A stretch of DNA of 56,092 nt from Bacteroidota bacterium (GTDB lineage: Bacteria > Bacteroidota > Bacteroidia > Chitinophagales > Chitinophagaceae): positions 1-56,092 of the forward strand of contig CANHHX010000007.1 of assembly GCA_947461125.1 (NCBI GenBank). Direction: 5' to 3'. The notes beneath the pieces were generated by a model. It was not told where the DNA came from and did no database searches. It worked only from the letters and a program-made list of their open reading frames with translations. Every line of letters begins with the position of its first letter. Within the stretch, counting starts at the first letter, position 1. The translations under genes and the position numbers were made by a program. This document shows, one piece after another, positions 26,523-33,894 of this stretch.

Positions 26523-27704
26523 TTAATTAAGGCCTCGCCGCCGCTTTACTCCTAGCAGTGCTTTAATGGCCGCTGGCAAAAAAACGCGTGTAGGCACAGA
26601 AGCCATTATATGCAAATCGTCAATTAAAGAAGATTCATTGTTTAAAAAACGAAATACACGGTCTGGCGGATTTTTAGAAAATATATGAGTAAAAATAGTA
26701 GCGCCATCTAACTTTTTGTCTTGTAATACCCTAAGTAGTACGGCGTCGTATAAGCCAAACTTTTTTTGTGAAAAATCCAGCGCCCTTAATGGATTTTTAC
26801 CCGCCACTACATCAGCTATAATCGCTTTTGTTTTTTCTTGAATAAAATGAAATGCATAACCACTACTTCCTTTTACTTGACCACCTGCAACACCCATGTT
26901 AATGATGTTTCCAGCGCCACCCGAAAAAGAAAAATTAGTCATCGGTATTTGACCAAACTCTTGATGCGTAACCTCGTAATCAATACTGCCATAGGTTTTT
27001 TGGATATAATCCGTAATGGCTTTATCGTACTTTTTGTCTTCTAAAATGCTTGGGGTAAATAATGTATACTCTACAAGTGCGGTAGTAGACGAGGTGGGCA
27101 TCACATACATAAAGGTAGTACCCTGCTCTTGATCTACGGTAAAATCCATAAGTGTGGCCACCGCATCATTAAAAACAGGCGAAGCTGTTTTAATTTCAAA
27201 GCCTTTAAAATGCTGCCATAAAAAATAATCAGAAGCCTTTTGCGCCAATAAATTTACCGGTTCAAATAAAATACTATTAAAAACTTTATTGGTGGTAAGT
27301 GTTTGATTTTTGAGTTCAACGCTAGCACCAGTTTGCTTAGTTTGAACCGACAAAACGGGTTCTGTGCAAAATGTAATGTTTGATTTGCTAGCAGCGAGTG
27401 ATAAAACATGCGTATACAAATCAATTCCTCTTATCATTTTATAAACAAAGGGCGATAAGTTCAATTCACTTTTATAAGAGGGAGCAATAAAAGAAACATG
27501 CTTCCATTTTTTGATTACAATAGGTTCAAAAATGTCTGGTTCATTTTCCCAAAAACACCAGGTTCGGTCATTGGTATTTTTTTGAGCTGCATCAATCACC
27601 AAAATTTGAGCCGTATCAAAAAACGGATGCTGCATCATGCGCATAAGTAAACTTAACCCCGCTAATCCCGCGCCTGTAATAATATAATCGTAATGAGATT
27701 TCAA
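26523..27704 (-). CDS. crtY: Lycopene beta-cyclase
   Basis: Closes the beta-ionone ring at an end of lycopene (or of a hydroxylated lycopene). The 393-residue FAD/NAD(P)-binding protein begins with the dinucleotide motif ITGAGLAGLSLL. DRTWCFWENEPD and NMGVAGGQVKGSSGYAF are diagnostic of the CrtY/CrtL family. It is the last gene of the carotenoid operon, 6 bp after crtZ. A single cyclase beside cruF- and crtD-like genes fits a product cyclised at one end only. Confidence 0.95.
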   Translation of the reverse strand: MKSHYDYIITGAGLAGLSLLMRMMQHPFFDTAQILVIDAAQKNTNDRTWCFWENEPDIFEPIVIKKWKHVSFIAPSYKSELNLSPFVYKMIRGIDLYTHVLSLAASKSNITFCTEPVLSVQTKQTGASVELKNQTLTTNKVFNSILFEPVNLLAQKASDYFLWQHFKGFEIKTASPVFNDAVATLMDFTVDQEQGTTFMYVMPTSSTTALVEYTLFTPSILEDKKYDKAITDYIQKTYGSIDYEVTHQEFGQIPMTNFSFSGGAGNIINMGVAGGQVKGSSGYAFHFIQEKTKAIIADVVAGKNPLRALDFSQKKFGLYDAVLLRVLQDKKLDGATIFTHIFSKNPPDRVFRFLNNESSLIDDLHIMASVPTRVFLPAAIKALLGVKRRRGLN

Positions 27705-27710
27705 AAAAGC

Positions 27711-28181
27711 CTATGCTTGATTTTGAAGGGCTTCGTCTTTGCGTACTTTGTCCCAGTATTTTTTTGCGACAATTAGCATACCAAAGCTTTCACCATCCTC
27801 TTTGCCGAGGTGCTTATGGTGCATTTTATGCGCCCATCTAATGGCTTTGATGTATTTATTATTAGTTCTGGTAAATAATTTAAACCGCTGGTGAATAATA
27901 ATTTCGTGGACTAAAAAATAGGCAAAACCATACATAGCGATACCGGCACCAATGCCCACCGACCAGTAATTTTGCGCCATACTACCTAACATGATACAAA
28001 GCCAACTTGGAATGGCAAATATTAGAAAGAAGGCATCGTTTTTTTCAAAAAAACCGTCAGTTTTTTGGTGGTGGTCTTCATGCAAATACCATAAAAAGCC
28101 ATGCATTACATATTTATGCGTAGCCCATGTAATAGGTTCCATCAATAAAAAAACGCCGATTGCAACAAAAACATAGATCAT
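27711..28181 (-). CDS. crtZ: Beta-carotene 3-hydroxylase
   Basis: Adds the 3-hydroxyl to beta-ionone rings in the membrane. The 156-residue protein belongs to the non-haem di-iron fatty acid hydroxylase group. It has the full set of His motifs: HKYVMHGFLWYLHEDHH, HEIIIHQRF and HKMHHKHLG. Several membrane segments surround them. The ATG at 28181 overlaps the upstream stop by four bases (ATGA), which settles the start; the frame is open to 28226 but would run into the upstream gene. Confidence 0.95.
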   Translation of the reverse strand: MIYVFVAIGVFLLMEPITWATHKYVMHGFLWYLHEDHHQKTDGFFEKNDAFFLIFAIPSWLCIMLGSMAQNYWSVGIGAGIAMYGFAYFLVHEIIIHQRFKLFTRTNNKYIKAIRWAHKMHHKHLGKEDGESFGMLIVAKKYWDKVRKDEALQNQA

Positions 28182-28876
28182 GGTAAATAATTTCGAAGTG
28201 TTAAAAAAAACAGCACTTGAATACATAACAAATGTAGTGCAAAAGGGTTGGCTTTAGGTTGCTCCCATTTTCGAAATAAAATAAGCAAACCGGCGCTCAC
28301 TAAAAACCAACATACATAATTATACATAGGAATATCTAGTGATAACCAGGTCCAAAAACCAAGCTTAACAGCAACAGGCTCCATCAACCAGTCAAATAAA
28401 ACGGCTACAATGGCCGCATCTATTACAAATGCTATATTTTCGATCCGTTTAGGCACCCTTTCCCCTTCTTTTAAAAAATGATGTTGTAACCAGCGGTGCA
28501 ACATCGTCATTATAGTGCCGGCACAAAAAACAACTACAAACCAGTTCATGCCAATGGTGAAAGGGACGTCCATAAAACCAGGGCCTAATACTTTTCCATA
28601 AAAATAAGATCCAAACAATAAACCCGTGTTCACGCCTATTATTTCGGAGAGCATGCCGGTAACAAATGCAGCTAGAAAAAAATACCAAAATTTAGCAGAT
28701 AAGGTGGGCTGATTCCAAAGCAGCAGCACAAACATGATCCAAAGGTTGAGTGGGGTGTTGGCAACAAACCAGGCTGCATGTTCAGAAATTAAGATCCCTA
28801 GCATACCACTCACATGAAAAAGCAGTGCTATAAAAACAGAAATGGTAAGTTTATATTGATCTAAAAAAAGCCTCAT
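28178..28876 (-). CDS. cruF: Carotenoid biosynthesis membrane protein, CruF-like 1',2'-hydratase
   Basis: A 232-residue polytopic membrane protein with about seven hydrophobic segments, of the carotenoid biosynthesis protein family (PF04240) that includes CruF. CruF adds water across C1'-C2' of the open end of gamma-carotene or lycopene. The stretch SEIIGVNTGLLFGSYFYG and PFTIGMNWFVV are typical. ATGA overlaps bind it to both neighbours (desaturase upstream, crtZ downstream). The CruF assignment rests on family and context. If the activity differs, the pathway end product would change. Confidence 0.8.
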   Translation of the reverse strand: MRLFLDQYKLTISVFIALLFHVSGMLGILISEHAAWFVANTPLNLWIMFVLLLWNQPTLSAKFWYFFLAAFVTGMLSEIIGVNTGLLFGSYFYGKVLGPGFMDVPFTIGMNWFVVVFCAGTIMTMLHRWLQHHFLKEGERVPKRIENIAFVIDAAIVAVLFDWLMEPVAVKLGFWTWLSLDIPMYNYVCWFLVSAGLLILFRKWEQPKANPFALHLLCIQVLFFLTLRNYLP

Positions 28877-30357
28877 AACCTCCTATCTTTTGCCACTAAA
28901 TTACTCATAATTTCTGCACTTTTTAAACATAGCGGAATACCACCCCCCGGGTGCACACTGCCCCCCACAAAATAGAGGCCCTTATACTGCTTGCTAAAAT
29001 TGGGATGCCTCAAAAATGCAGCCATGGGCGCATTAGAACTCGTACCATACAAAGACCCTTGATACGAAGCCGTATTGGCTTCAATCAATAATGGATCCAA
29101 TATTTTTTCTGTTTCAATTAAGGACTCAATGGGCTCACCCAACATACGTTCAAGTTTTGCAAGCACTTCTTTTTTTACAGAGGCAGTAATTGCAGCCCAG
29201 TCCTGACCGGTATTGGCAGGTACATTCACCATCACAAACCAGTTTTGTTTACCAGCTGGCGCCTGAATACCTGGCTCACACACAGAAGTAATGTTGATAT
29301 AAACGGTTGGATCATTAAATGGAATTTTTACATCAAATAAATGAGCAAATTCTGCTTCGTAGTTTTCTGTAAAAAAAATATTGTGTAAACTAAGCTGTGG
29401 GAATTCTTTTTTGATACCCCAATAAAATATTAAGGCACTGCTGCTCCGTTCTTGTTGTAAAATTTGCTGCGCCTTAGATGGCTCCGATAATAAATTGAGA
29501 TACGTAAAATAAACATCCGCGTTACTTACAACTAAATCAGCGGGTACTGCACAATCATTCACCACCACCCCTATTACTTTGTTATTGGATGTTGTTATTT
29601 TTTGAACCGGGCTATTAAAATAAAACTGAACTCCCTTTTTCTTTGCTACCGCCACTAGGGTTTTGGTAATTGAAATCATGCCGCCGGCAGGATAAAAACT
29701 TCCCTCATTGTGCTCCAAATGCGCGATGAGCGTAAGCATACTAGGCGCCACATAAGGGTTGCTACCATTATAAGTAGCGTACCTATTAAATAGTTGTACT
29801 AGTTTTTTGGAACTAAAAGACCGCTCATTGTGTTTATGCATCGACCTAGTGATATAGGGTAGCTTAAATGCACCTAGCGCCGATAAAAGTGGAATTTTAA
29901 AGAGCGTAGAAATTTTATGCAATGAATAATTTAAAAACACCTGACCAATGCGGGTGTATAATTTTTCAGAAGCTGCTAAATAATTTTTGATACTGCTTAC
30001 TGGCTCTCCCGTTTTATTATGCGCTTCTTTGGCAAATAAATCAGGATCTGCTGACGCTTCAATAAACGTTCCATCTTCATAAAAATAATGGCATGATACT
30101 GGCATTTTCTGGTAGGTAAAATAATCAGCTAGTCTTTCTCCTACTAATGCAAGTAATGCTTCTAATTGATGTGGCTGGGTAAATAAACTAGGGCCTGTAT
30201 CAAACTGATATCCTTTTTCTGAAAAAAAACCAAGCTTGCCTCCTGGCTTATCTGATTTTTCATAAACATGTACTTCATACCCTTGCGCTACCAACCTAAT
30301 ACTTGCAGCAAGTCCTGCAATACCGGAACCAATAATCACTGCTTTTTTAGGCTGCAT
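28873..30357 (-). CDS. crtD: Second CrtI-family carotenoid desaturase, probable CrtD (3',4'-desaturase)
   Basis: A 494-residue FAD-dependent desaturase in the CrtI family: N-terminal VIIGSGIAGLAASIRL, FDTGPSLFTQP, and the C-terminal GGSVHPGGGIPLCLKSAEIM. It differs clearly from the other CrtI paralogue in this operon, which has the usual phytoene desaturase features. Its place directly before the cruF-like gene, overlapping by four bases, fits CrtD, which inserts a 3',4' double bond after 1'-hydroxylation. It overlaps idi by 11 bp. CrtD rather than a ketolase-like CrtO or CrtP is inferred from context. Confidence 0.75.
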   Translation of the reverse strand: MQPKKAVIIGSGIAGLAASIRLVAQGYEVHVYEKSDKPGGKLGFFSEKGYQFDTGPSLFTQPHQLEALLALVGERLADYFTYQKMPVSCHYFYEDGTFIEASADPDLFAKEAHNKTGEPVSSIKNYLAASEKLYTRIGQVFLNYSLHKISTLFKIPLLSALGAFKLPYITRSMHKHNERSFSSKKLVQLFNRYATYNGSNPYVAPSMLTLIAHLEHNEGSFYPAGGMISITKTLVAVAKKKGVQFYFNSPVQKITTSNNKVIGVVVNDCAVPADLVVSNADVYFTYLNLLSEPSKAQQILQQERSSSALIFYWGIKKEFPQLSLHNIFFTENYEAEFAHLFDVKIPFNDPTVYINITSVCEPGIQAPAGKQNWFVMVNVPANTGQDWAAITASVKKEVLAKLERMLGEPIESLIETEKILDPLLIEANTASYQGSLYGTSSNAPMAAFLRHPNFSKQYKGLYFVGGSVHPGGGIPLCLKSAEIMSNLVAKDRRL

Positions 30358-30886
30358 GTATTTTATTTTGCGGGTCTGCCATCCATGCTTTTAATTTTGG
30401 ATAAGCAATATGAAACCATGCAGTAAAACGCGCTGGCGTTTCCTGTATTTGCTCCTCTAATTCCTTCTCTGTCATAAATGCATAAGAAGCTACTTCGTTT
30501 GGATTAAAATGTATTGGGCCTTCGTATATGCCTGTAAACACATGATCAAACTCATGCTCTGTCAAACCGTTATCAAATGCTGCTTTATAGGTAAAATCAA
30601 ATGCTTTGGTAAGGCTTGTTGTAAATCCCATTTCCTCTTGTAATCTTCTGTTGGCTGCGTCCGCAACATGCTCACCCGGCCTTGGATGACTACAACAGGT
30701 ATTGGTCCAAAGTCCACCGCTATGGTATTTTGAAAATGCGCGCTGCTGCATTAACAGAACACCATTTTTATTGAAAACAAAAACACTAAATGCCCTATGA
30801 AGTACTGCCTGCTCGTGTGCCGCCATTTTTTCCATGGTGCCCACGGGCTCATCTTTTTCATTTACCAGCACTACTTCTTCTAACAT
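30347..30886 (-). CDS. idi: Isopentenyl-diphosphate delta-isomerase, type I
   Basis: Interconverts IPP and DMAPP, supplying the primer for isoprenoid chains. The 179-residue Nudix-fold protein has the active-site cysteine in NTCCSHPRPGE and the catalytic glutamate in TEHEFDHVFTG. The Nudix-like RLQEEMGF helix is visible. Its presence inside the carotenoid operon, 11 bp after crtB, raises precursor supply when pigment genes are on. Confidence 0.96.
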   Translation of the reverse strand: MLEEVVLVNEKDEPVGTMEKMAAHEQAVLHRAFSVFVFNKNGVLLMQQRAFSKYHSGGLWTNTCCSHPRPGEHVADAANRRLQEEMGFTTSLTKAFDFTYKAAFDNGLTEHEFDHVFTGIYEGPIHFNPNEVASYAFMTEKELEEQIQETPARFTAWFHIAYPKLKAWMADPQNKIHAA

Positions 30887-30897
30887 AAGTGTAGGCT

Positions 30898-31734
30898 TTA
30901 TAAAATATTTAATTGACTTCTAATGCCGGCTTTTGCAAGTATAAATGCCTTTCCATAATCTGGAATACGCACACGTGATTCTAAAATATGTGCAGGTTCT
31001 AGGCGTTGTATTTTTTTAAACAAAGAGAGATAGTATTTATAAGCAACATACACACCAAATCTAGCTTTGATAGGCAAATTTAAAATACCTGCATACGCTT
31101 CGTCAAAATCTTTTTGAATATCCTGCTCAATAGCTAGTTTATCAGCCTGGGTAAAATTGGCAAAATCGCAATCCGGAAAATACATACGGTCTAGCCCTTC
31201 AAAATCGGCTTTTACATCACGTAAAAAATTAACTTTTTGAAATGCAGATCCTAAACTTTTAGCCGCAGGCTTTAATGCATCATACTGCGCCTGATTGCCT
31301 TCACAAAAAATATACAAACACATGAGACCTACCACTTCGGCACTACCATAAATATAGGTTTCGTAACCGGCTCTATCGTAAGTATGCTTTCCTAAATCAA
31401 GTTCCATACTGTATAAAAAAGCATCGATAAGTGCATGATCAATACCGTAGTGGTTTACGGTCATTTGAAAACTATGTAAAATTGGATTTAAACTAATGCC
31501 TCTTTCGATGGCATCATAGGTTGCTTTTTTAAATTCTTCAAATAAAAGCGCTTTATCAAATCCGTGAAAAGTGTCTACAATTTCATCCGCAAAACGAACA
31601 AAACCGTAAATATTACAAATGGGTGTGCGTAAGTCTTTATGCAACAATTTAATCGCCGAAGAAAAGCTAGTGCTATACTTTTCGGTGGTTATTCTACTAC
31701 AATCCTGACTCACTTCATGAAACAGGTCCATCAT
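30898..31734 (-). CDS. crtB: Phytoene synthase
   Basis: Joins two geranylgeranyl diphosphates into phytoene. The 278-residue all-alpha prenyltransferase has both aspartate-rich motifs: FVRFADEIVD near residue 45 and VNFLRDVKADFEGLDR near residue 170. Further hallmarks are YIYGSAEVVGLMCLYIF and KSLGSAFQKVNFLRD. It overlaps the crtI stop by four bases. The first two codons are both ATG, so the start could be 31734 or 31731. Confidence 0.96.
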   Translation of the reverse strand: MMDLFHEVSQDCSRITTEKYSTSFSSAIKLLHKDLRTPICNIYGFVRFADEIVDTFHGFDKALLFEEFKKATYDAIERGISLNPILHSFQMTVNHYGIDHALIDAFLYSMELDLGKHTYDRAGYETYIYGSAEVVGLMCLYIFCEGNQAQYDALKPAAKSLGSAFQKVNFLRDVKADFEGLDRMYFPDCDFANFTQADKLAIEQDIQKDFDEAYAGILNLPIKARFGVYVAYKYYLSLFKKIQRLEPAHILESRVRIPDYGKAFILAKAGIRSQLNIL

Positions 31735-33224
31735 AGTTGTTTGGTTTTATTTGTTGAATAATGTTTTACTACTTGACCTGCTACCACTTCTCCACTTATC
31801 AAACTTGGTGGTACACCTGGCCCCGGAACGGTTAGCTGTCCGGTATAAAATAAATTTTTTACTTTTTTACTACGGCAGCTTGGTTTTAAAACAGCTGTTT
31901 GTAGTAAAGTGTTTGCAAGCCCATATGCATTGCCTTTAAATGCATGATAATCCAATATAAAATCTGATTGCGCAAAAGAGCGTTTATAGACAATGGCATC
32001 TTTTACAGATTGACCGAGCCTCTTTTCGATGCGGGTTAACATTTGATCTAAATATTTTTCCCTTACTTCCTCTGTATCCCCTGCCAACCCGGTTGCCACT
32101 GGCATGAGTAAAAACATATTTTCATGTCCTTCTGGCGCCGATGTGCTATCTGTTACAGAAGTGATACTCATATAAAAAAGTGGATCGGTGGGCCAAGATT
32201 TTGTGGTATAAATTTCGGCACCATGCACATCAAAGGATGTATCAAAAAATAAAGTATGGTGCTGAACGTCTGTTAATTTTTTATTGAGTCCAATATAAAA
32301 AAGGAGACAACTAGGTGCCATAACGCGTGAATCCCAATAAGCAGCACTGTAAGACCTAGCAACAGCAGGCAATAGCGCCGTTTCGATGTGGTGATAATCG
32401 GCGCCACCTATAATAACATCTGCTTCGAAATTTCCTTTACTGGTACAAACGCGTGTTGCTATTTTATTTTCAACTTCGATAGCAGTGACTTCGTGTTCAA
32501 ATTTAAATTGTACACCAAGCGACACCGCAAGTTCATACATCCCTTCTACAATATTGTACATACCAGTAGATGGGTACCAGGTACCGCCTTTAATGTCGGC
32601 GTAATTCATAAGAGAATAAAGCGCAGGTGTATGCTCTGGTAAAGCGCCTAAAAACAAAACCGGAAACTCCATGAGTTCACGCAGTTTTGGATTTTTAAAA
32701 TGTTTAGCAACGTGCTTTTTAATGGAATTAAAAACATCGAGTTTAAAAACGCCTTTAAAAAGTTCCCAATCTAAAAATTCGGTAACAGATTGACCCGGCT
32801 TGTGCACGAGCTTATTAATACCTACTTCATATTTGTAGGATGCTTCTGCTAAAAATAAATCGAGTTGATGACCTGCACCTGGTTCAATGGTATCAAATAA
32901 ATTTTTGAGTTCATTGTATTTGGCAGGAATATCCACCGGACCATCAGACCAGTATACGCGGTAGGACGGATCAAGTCTTATCAGCTTGTAATAATCGGAT
33001 ACTTTTTTATTAAACTGATTGAAATAACGTTCAAAAACATCGGGCATCCAATACCAACTGGGTCCCATGTCAAATGTAAAACCGGCGGCCTTGTACCTAC
33101 GTGCTCTTCCACCTGGTTGCTCGTGTTTTTCCAAAACGGTAACATCCCAACCTGCTTTTGCCATAAATGACGCAGCAGACAAGCCGGCAAAGCCGCTTCC
33201 AATAATAATTACGGATTGTTTCAA
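31731..33224 (-). CDS. crtI: Phytoene desaturase
   Basis: Converts phytoene to lycopene by successive FAD-dependent desaturations. The 497-residue protein starts with the Rossmann motif SVIIIGSGFAGLSAASFM. It has PGGRARRYKAAGFTFDMGPS and the C-terminal GQLTVPGPGVPPSLISGEV, all classic for CrtI. The start is a TTG codon (KQSVIIIGSG follows), as no ATG is available before the conserved FAD motif. It begins 23 bp after the sigma factor stop and is probably in the same transcript. The gap holds a 15-bp element repeated in the operon promoter. Confidence 0.96.
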   Translation of the reverse strand: MKQSVIIIGSGFAGLSAASFMAKAGWDVTVLEKHEQPGGRARRYKAAGFTFDMGPSWYWMPDVFERYFNQFNKKVSDYYKLIRLDPSYRVYWSDGPVDIPAKYNELKNLFDTIEPGAGHQLDLFLAEASYKYEVGINKLVHKPGQSVTEFLDWELFKGVFKLDVFNSIKKHVAKHFKNPKLRELMEFPVLFLGALPEHTPALYSLMNYADIKGGTWYPSTGMYNIVEGMYELAVSLGVQFKFEHEVTAIEVENKIATRVCTSKGNFEADVIIGGADYHHIETALLPAVARSYSAAYWDSRVMAPSCLLFYIGLNKKLTDVQHHTLFFDTSFDVHGAEIYTTKSWPTDPLFYMSITSVTDSTSAPEGHENMFLLMPVATGLAGDTEEVREKYLDQMLTRIEKRLGQSVKDAIVYKRSFAQSDFILDYHAFKGNAYGLANTLLQTAVLKPSCRSKKVKNLFYTGQLTVPGPGVPPSLISGEVVAGQVVKHYSTNKTKQL

Positions 33225-33230
33225 AGTCCA

Positions 33231-33245
33231 ATAAAATTAAACAAA
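33231..33245 (-). promoter_or_regulatory. Operator-like half-site in the sigma-crtI gap
   Basis: On the minus strand this reads TTTGTTTAATTTTAT, the same 15-mer found at 33749-33763 in the operon promoter. It is 7 bp before the crtI start codon. It may be an internal control point or chance similarity in AT-rich DNA. Confidence 0.35.
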
Positions 33246-33247
33246 AA

Positions 33248-33748
33248 TTAGTAGCGGTGCAACTGATTTTTTAGGAGCTTACGTGCAAAGTGAATTCTGC
33301 TTTTGATGGTACCAAGTGGCTCATTTAACATGTCAGCAATTTCATGGTATTTATAGCCATCAAAATATAAAAGAAATGGATTTTTGAAAATAATAGGTAA
33401 GCTATGAATGGCTTCTTGTACTTCTTTTAAATTAAGTTTTGCCACCGCCTCATTACTAACAGATGTTTGGTTATTGTCAATTAAAAAATCGTTGGGGGTA
33501 TTGTCAAAAACAGTGGCTTGCTTCGATTTTTTACGGTAATCATTGATAAAAATGTTACGCATAATCGTATACAACCAAGCCTTTATATTGGTACCTACAT
33601 TGTACTTATCCTTATTAGCAAGCGCTCTAAACAGTGTTTCCTGCACTAAATCTTTTGCTGACTCATTATCACGGGTAAGGGTAAAAGCGAAAGGCTTTAA
33701 GAATGTCGTGTTATTGATGATGAGCTCGTTAAATTCGGGAGTAGACAT
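33248..33748 (-). CDS. ECF-family RNA polymerase sigma factor leading the carotenoid operon
   Basis: A 166-residue sigma-70-like factor with region 2 (AKDLVQETLFRALANKDKY, NIKAWLYTIMRNIFINDYR) and region 4 (FLLYFDGYKYHEIADMLN, GTIKSRIHFARKLL). It probably directs polymerase to carotenoid or light-stress promoters. No anti-sigma gene is next to it, so control must be at transcription. The ATG at 33748 is chosen because the longer frame from 33802 would run through the operon promoter and operators. It is the first gene of the crt operon, 23 bp before crtI. A similar role is known for CarQ in Myxococcus, but that factor has a membrane anti-sigma. Confidence 0.88.
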   Translation of the reverse strand: MSTPEFNELIINNTTFLKPFAFTLTRDNESAKDLVQETLFRALANKDKYNVGTNIKAWLYTIMRNIFINDYRKKSKQATVFDNTPNDFLIDNNQTSVSNEAVAKLNLKEVQEAIHSLPIIFKNPFLLYFDGYKYHEIADMLNEPLGTIKSRIHFARKLLKNQLHRY

Positions 33749-33782
33749 TTTGTTTAATTTTATAAAATCAAAGTTAAACAAA
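33749..33782. promoter_or_regulatory. Inverted repeat 1 (candidate CarH-like operator) over the crt promoter
   Basis: TTTGTTTAA (33749-33757) faces TTAAACAAA (33774-33782), spanning 34 bp. It runs from the base beside the sigma factor ATG back over the -7 box, so a bound repressor would block initiation. Each half contains TnnACA on one strand, which fits the CarH half-site as I remember it. A second repeat of identical geometry lies 55 bp away. Confidence 0.65.
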
Positions 33783-33798
33783 GAAATGTATCCCGCAA
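33769..33798 (-). promoter_or_regulatory. Promoter of the sigma-crt operon
   Basis: On the minus strand TTG (33798-33796) and TAACTTTG (33776-33769) are separated by exactly 19 bp. This matches the Bacteroidota housekeeping promoter (TTG, about 19-20 bp, TAnnTTTG). Predicted transcription starts around 33762, giving a leader of about 14 nt. The -7 box lies inside inverted repeat 1. Confidence 0.7.
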
Positions 33799-33803
33799 TC
33801 AAT

Positions 33804-33837
33804 TTTGTTTAATTTTTTAAAAAAAATATTAAACAAA
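33804..33837. promoter_or_regulatory. Inverted repeat 2 (candidate CarH-like operator) upstream of the crt promoter
   Basis: TTTGTTTAA (33804-33812) faces TTAAACAAA (33829-33837), again exactly 34 bp end to end. It is displaced 55 bp from repeat 1, upstream of the -33 element. Its right edge touches the terminator of the regulator gene. Confidence 0.6.
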
Positions 33838-33865
33838 TAAGGAGCTGAAAATCAGCTCCTTATTT
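33835..33865 (-). terminator. Terminator between the MerR/B12 regulator and the sigma-crt operon
   Basis: A perfect 14-bp stem AAATAAGGAGCTGA / TCAGCTCCTTATTT with a 3-nt loop, followed on the minus strand by a T-rich tract. It isolates the operon from the upstream regulator gene, so the sigma factor must use its own promoter. Confidence 0.88.
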
Positions 33866-33894
33866 AATATAGTTGGTATAATAGGTGTTTTTTA

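Noticed and set aside
28873..33224. Two CrtI-family genes as a recent tandem duplication.
   Set aside because: The two proteins are clearly diverged and separated by crtB and idi, so they are functional paralogues with different steps.
33749..33802. Longer start for the sigma factor at 33802.
   Set aside because: The added residues would run through the promoter and the operators and do not resemble sigma factor N-termini; ATG 33748 fits the family.
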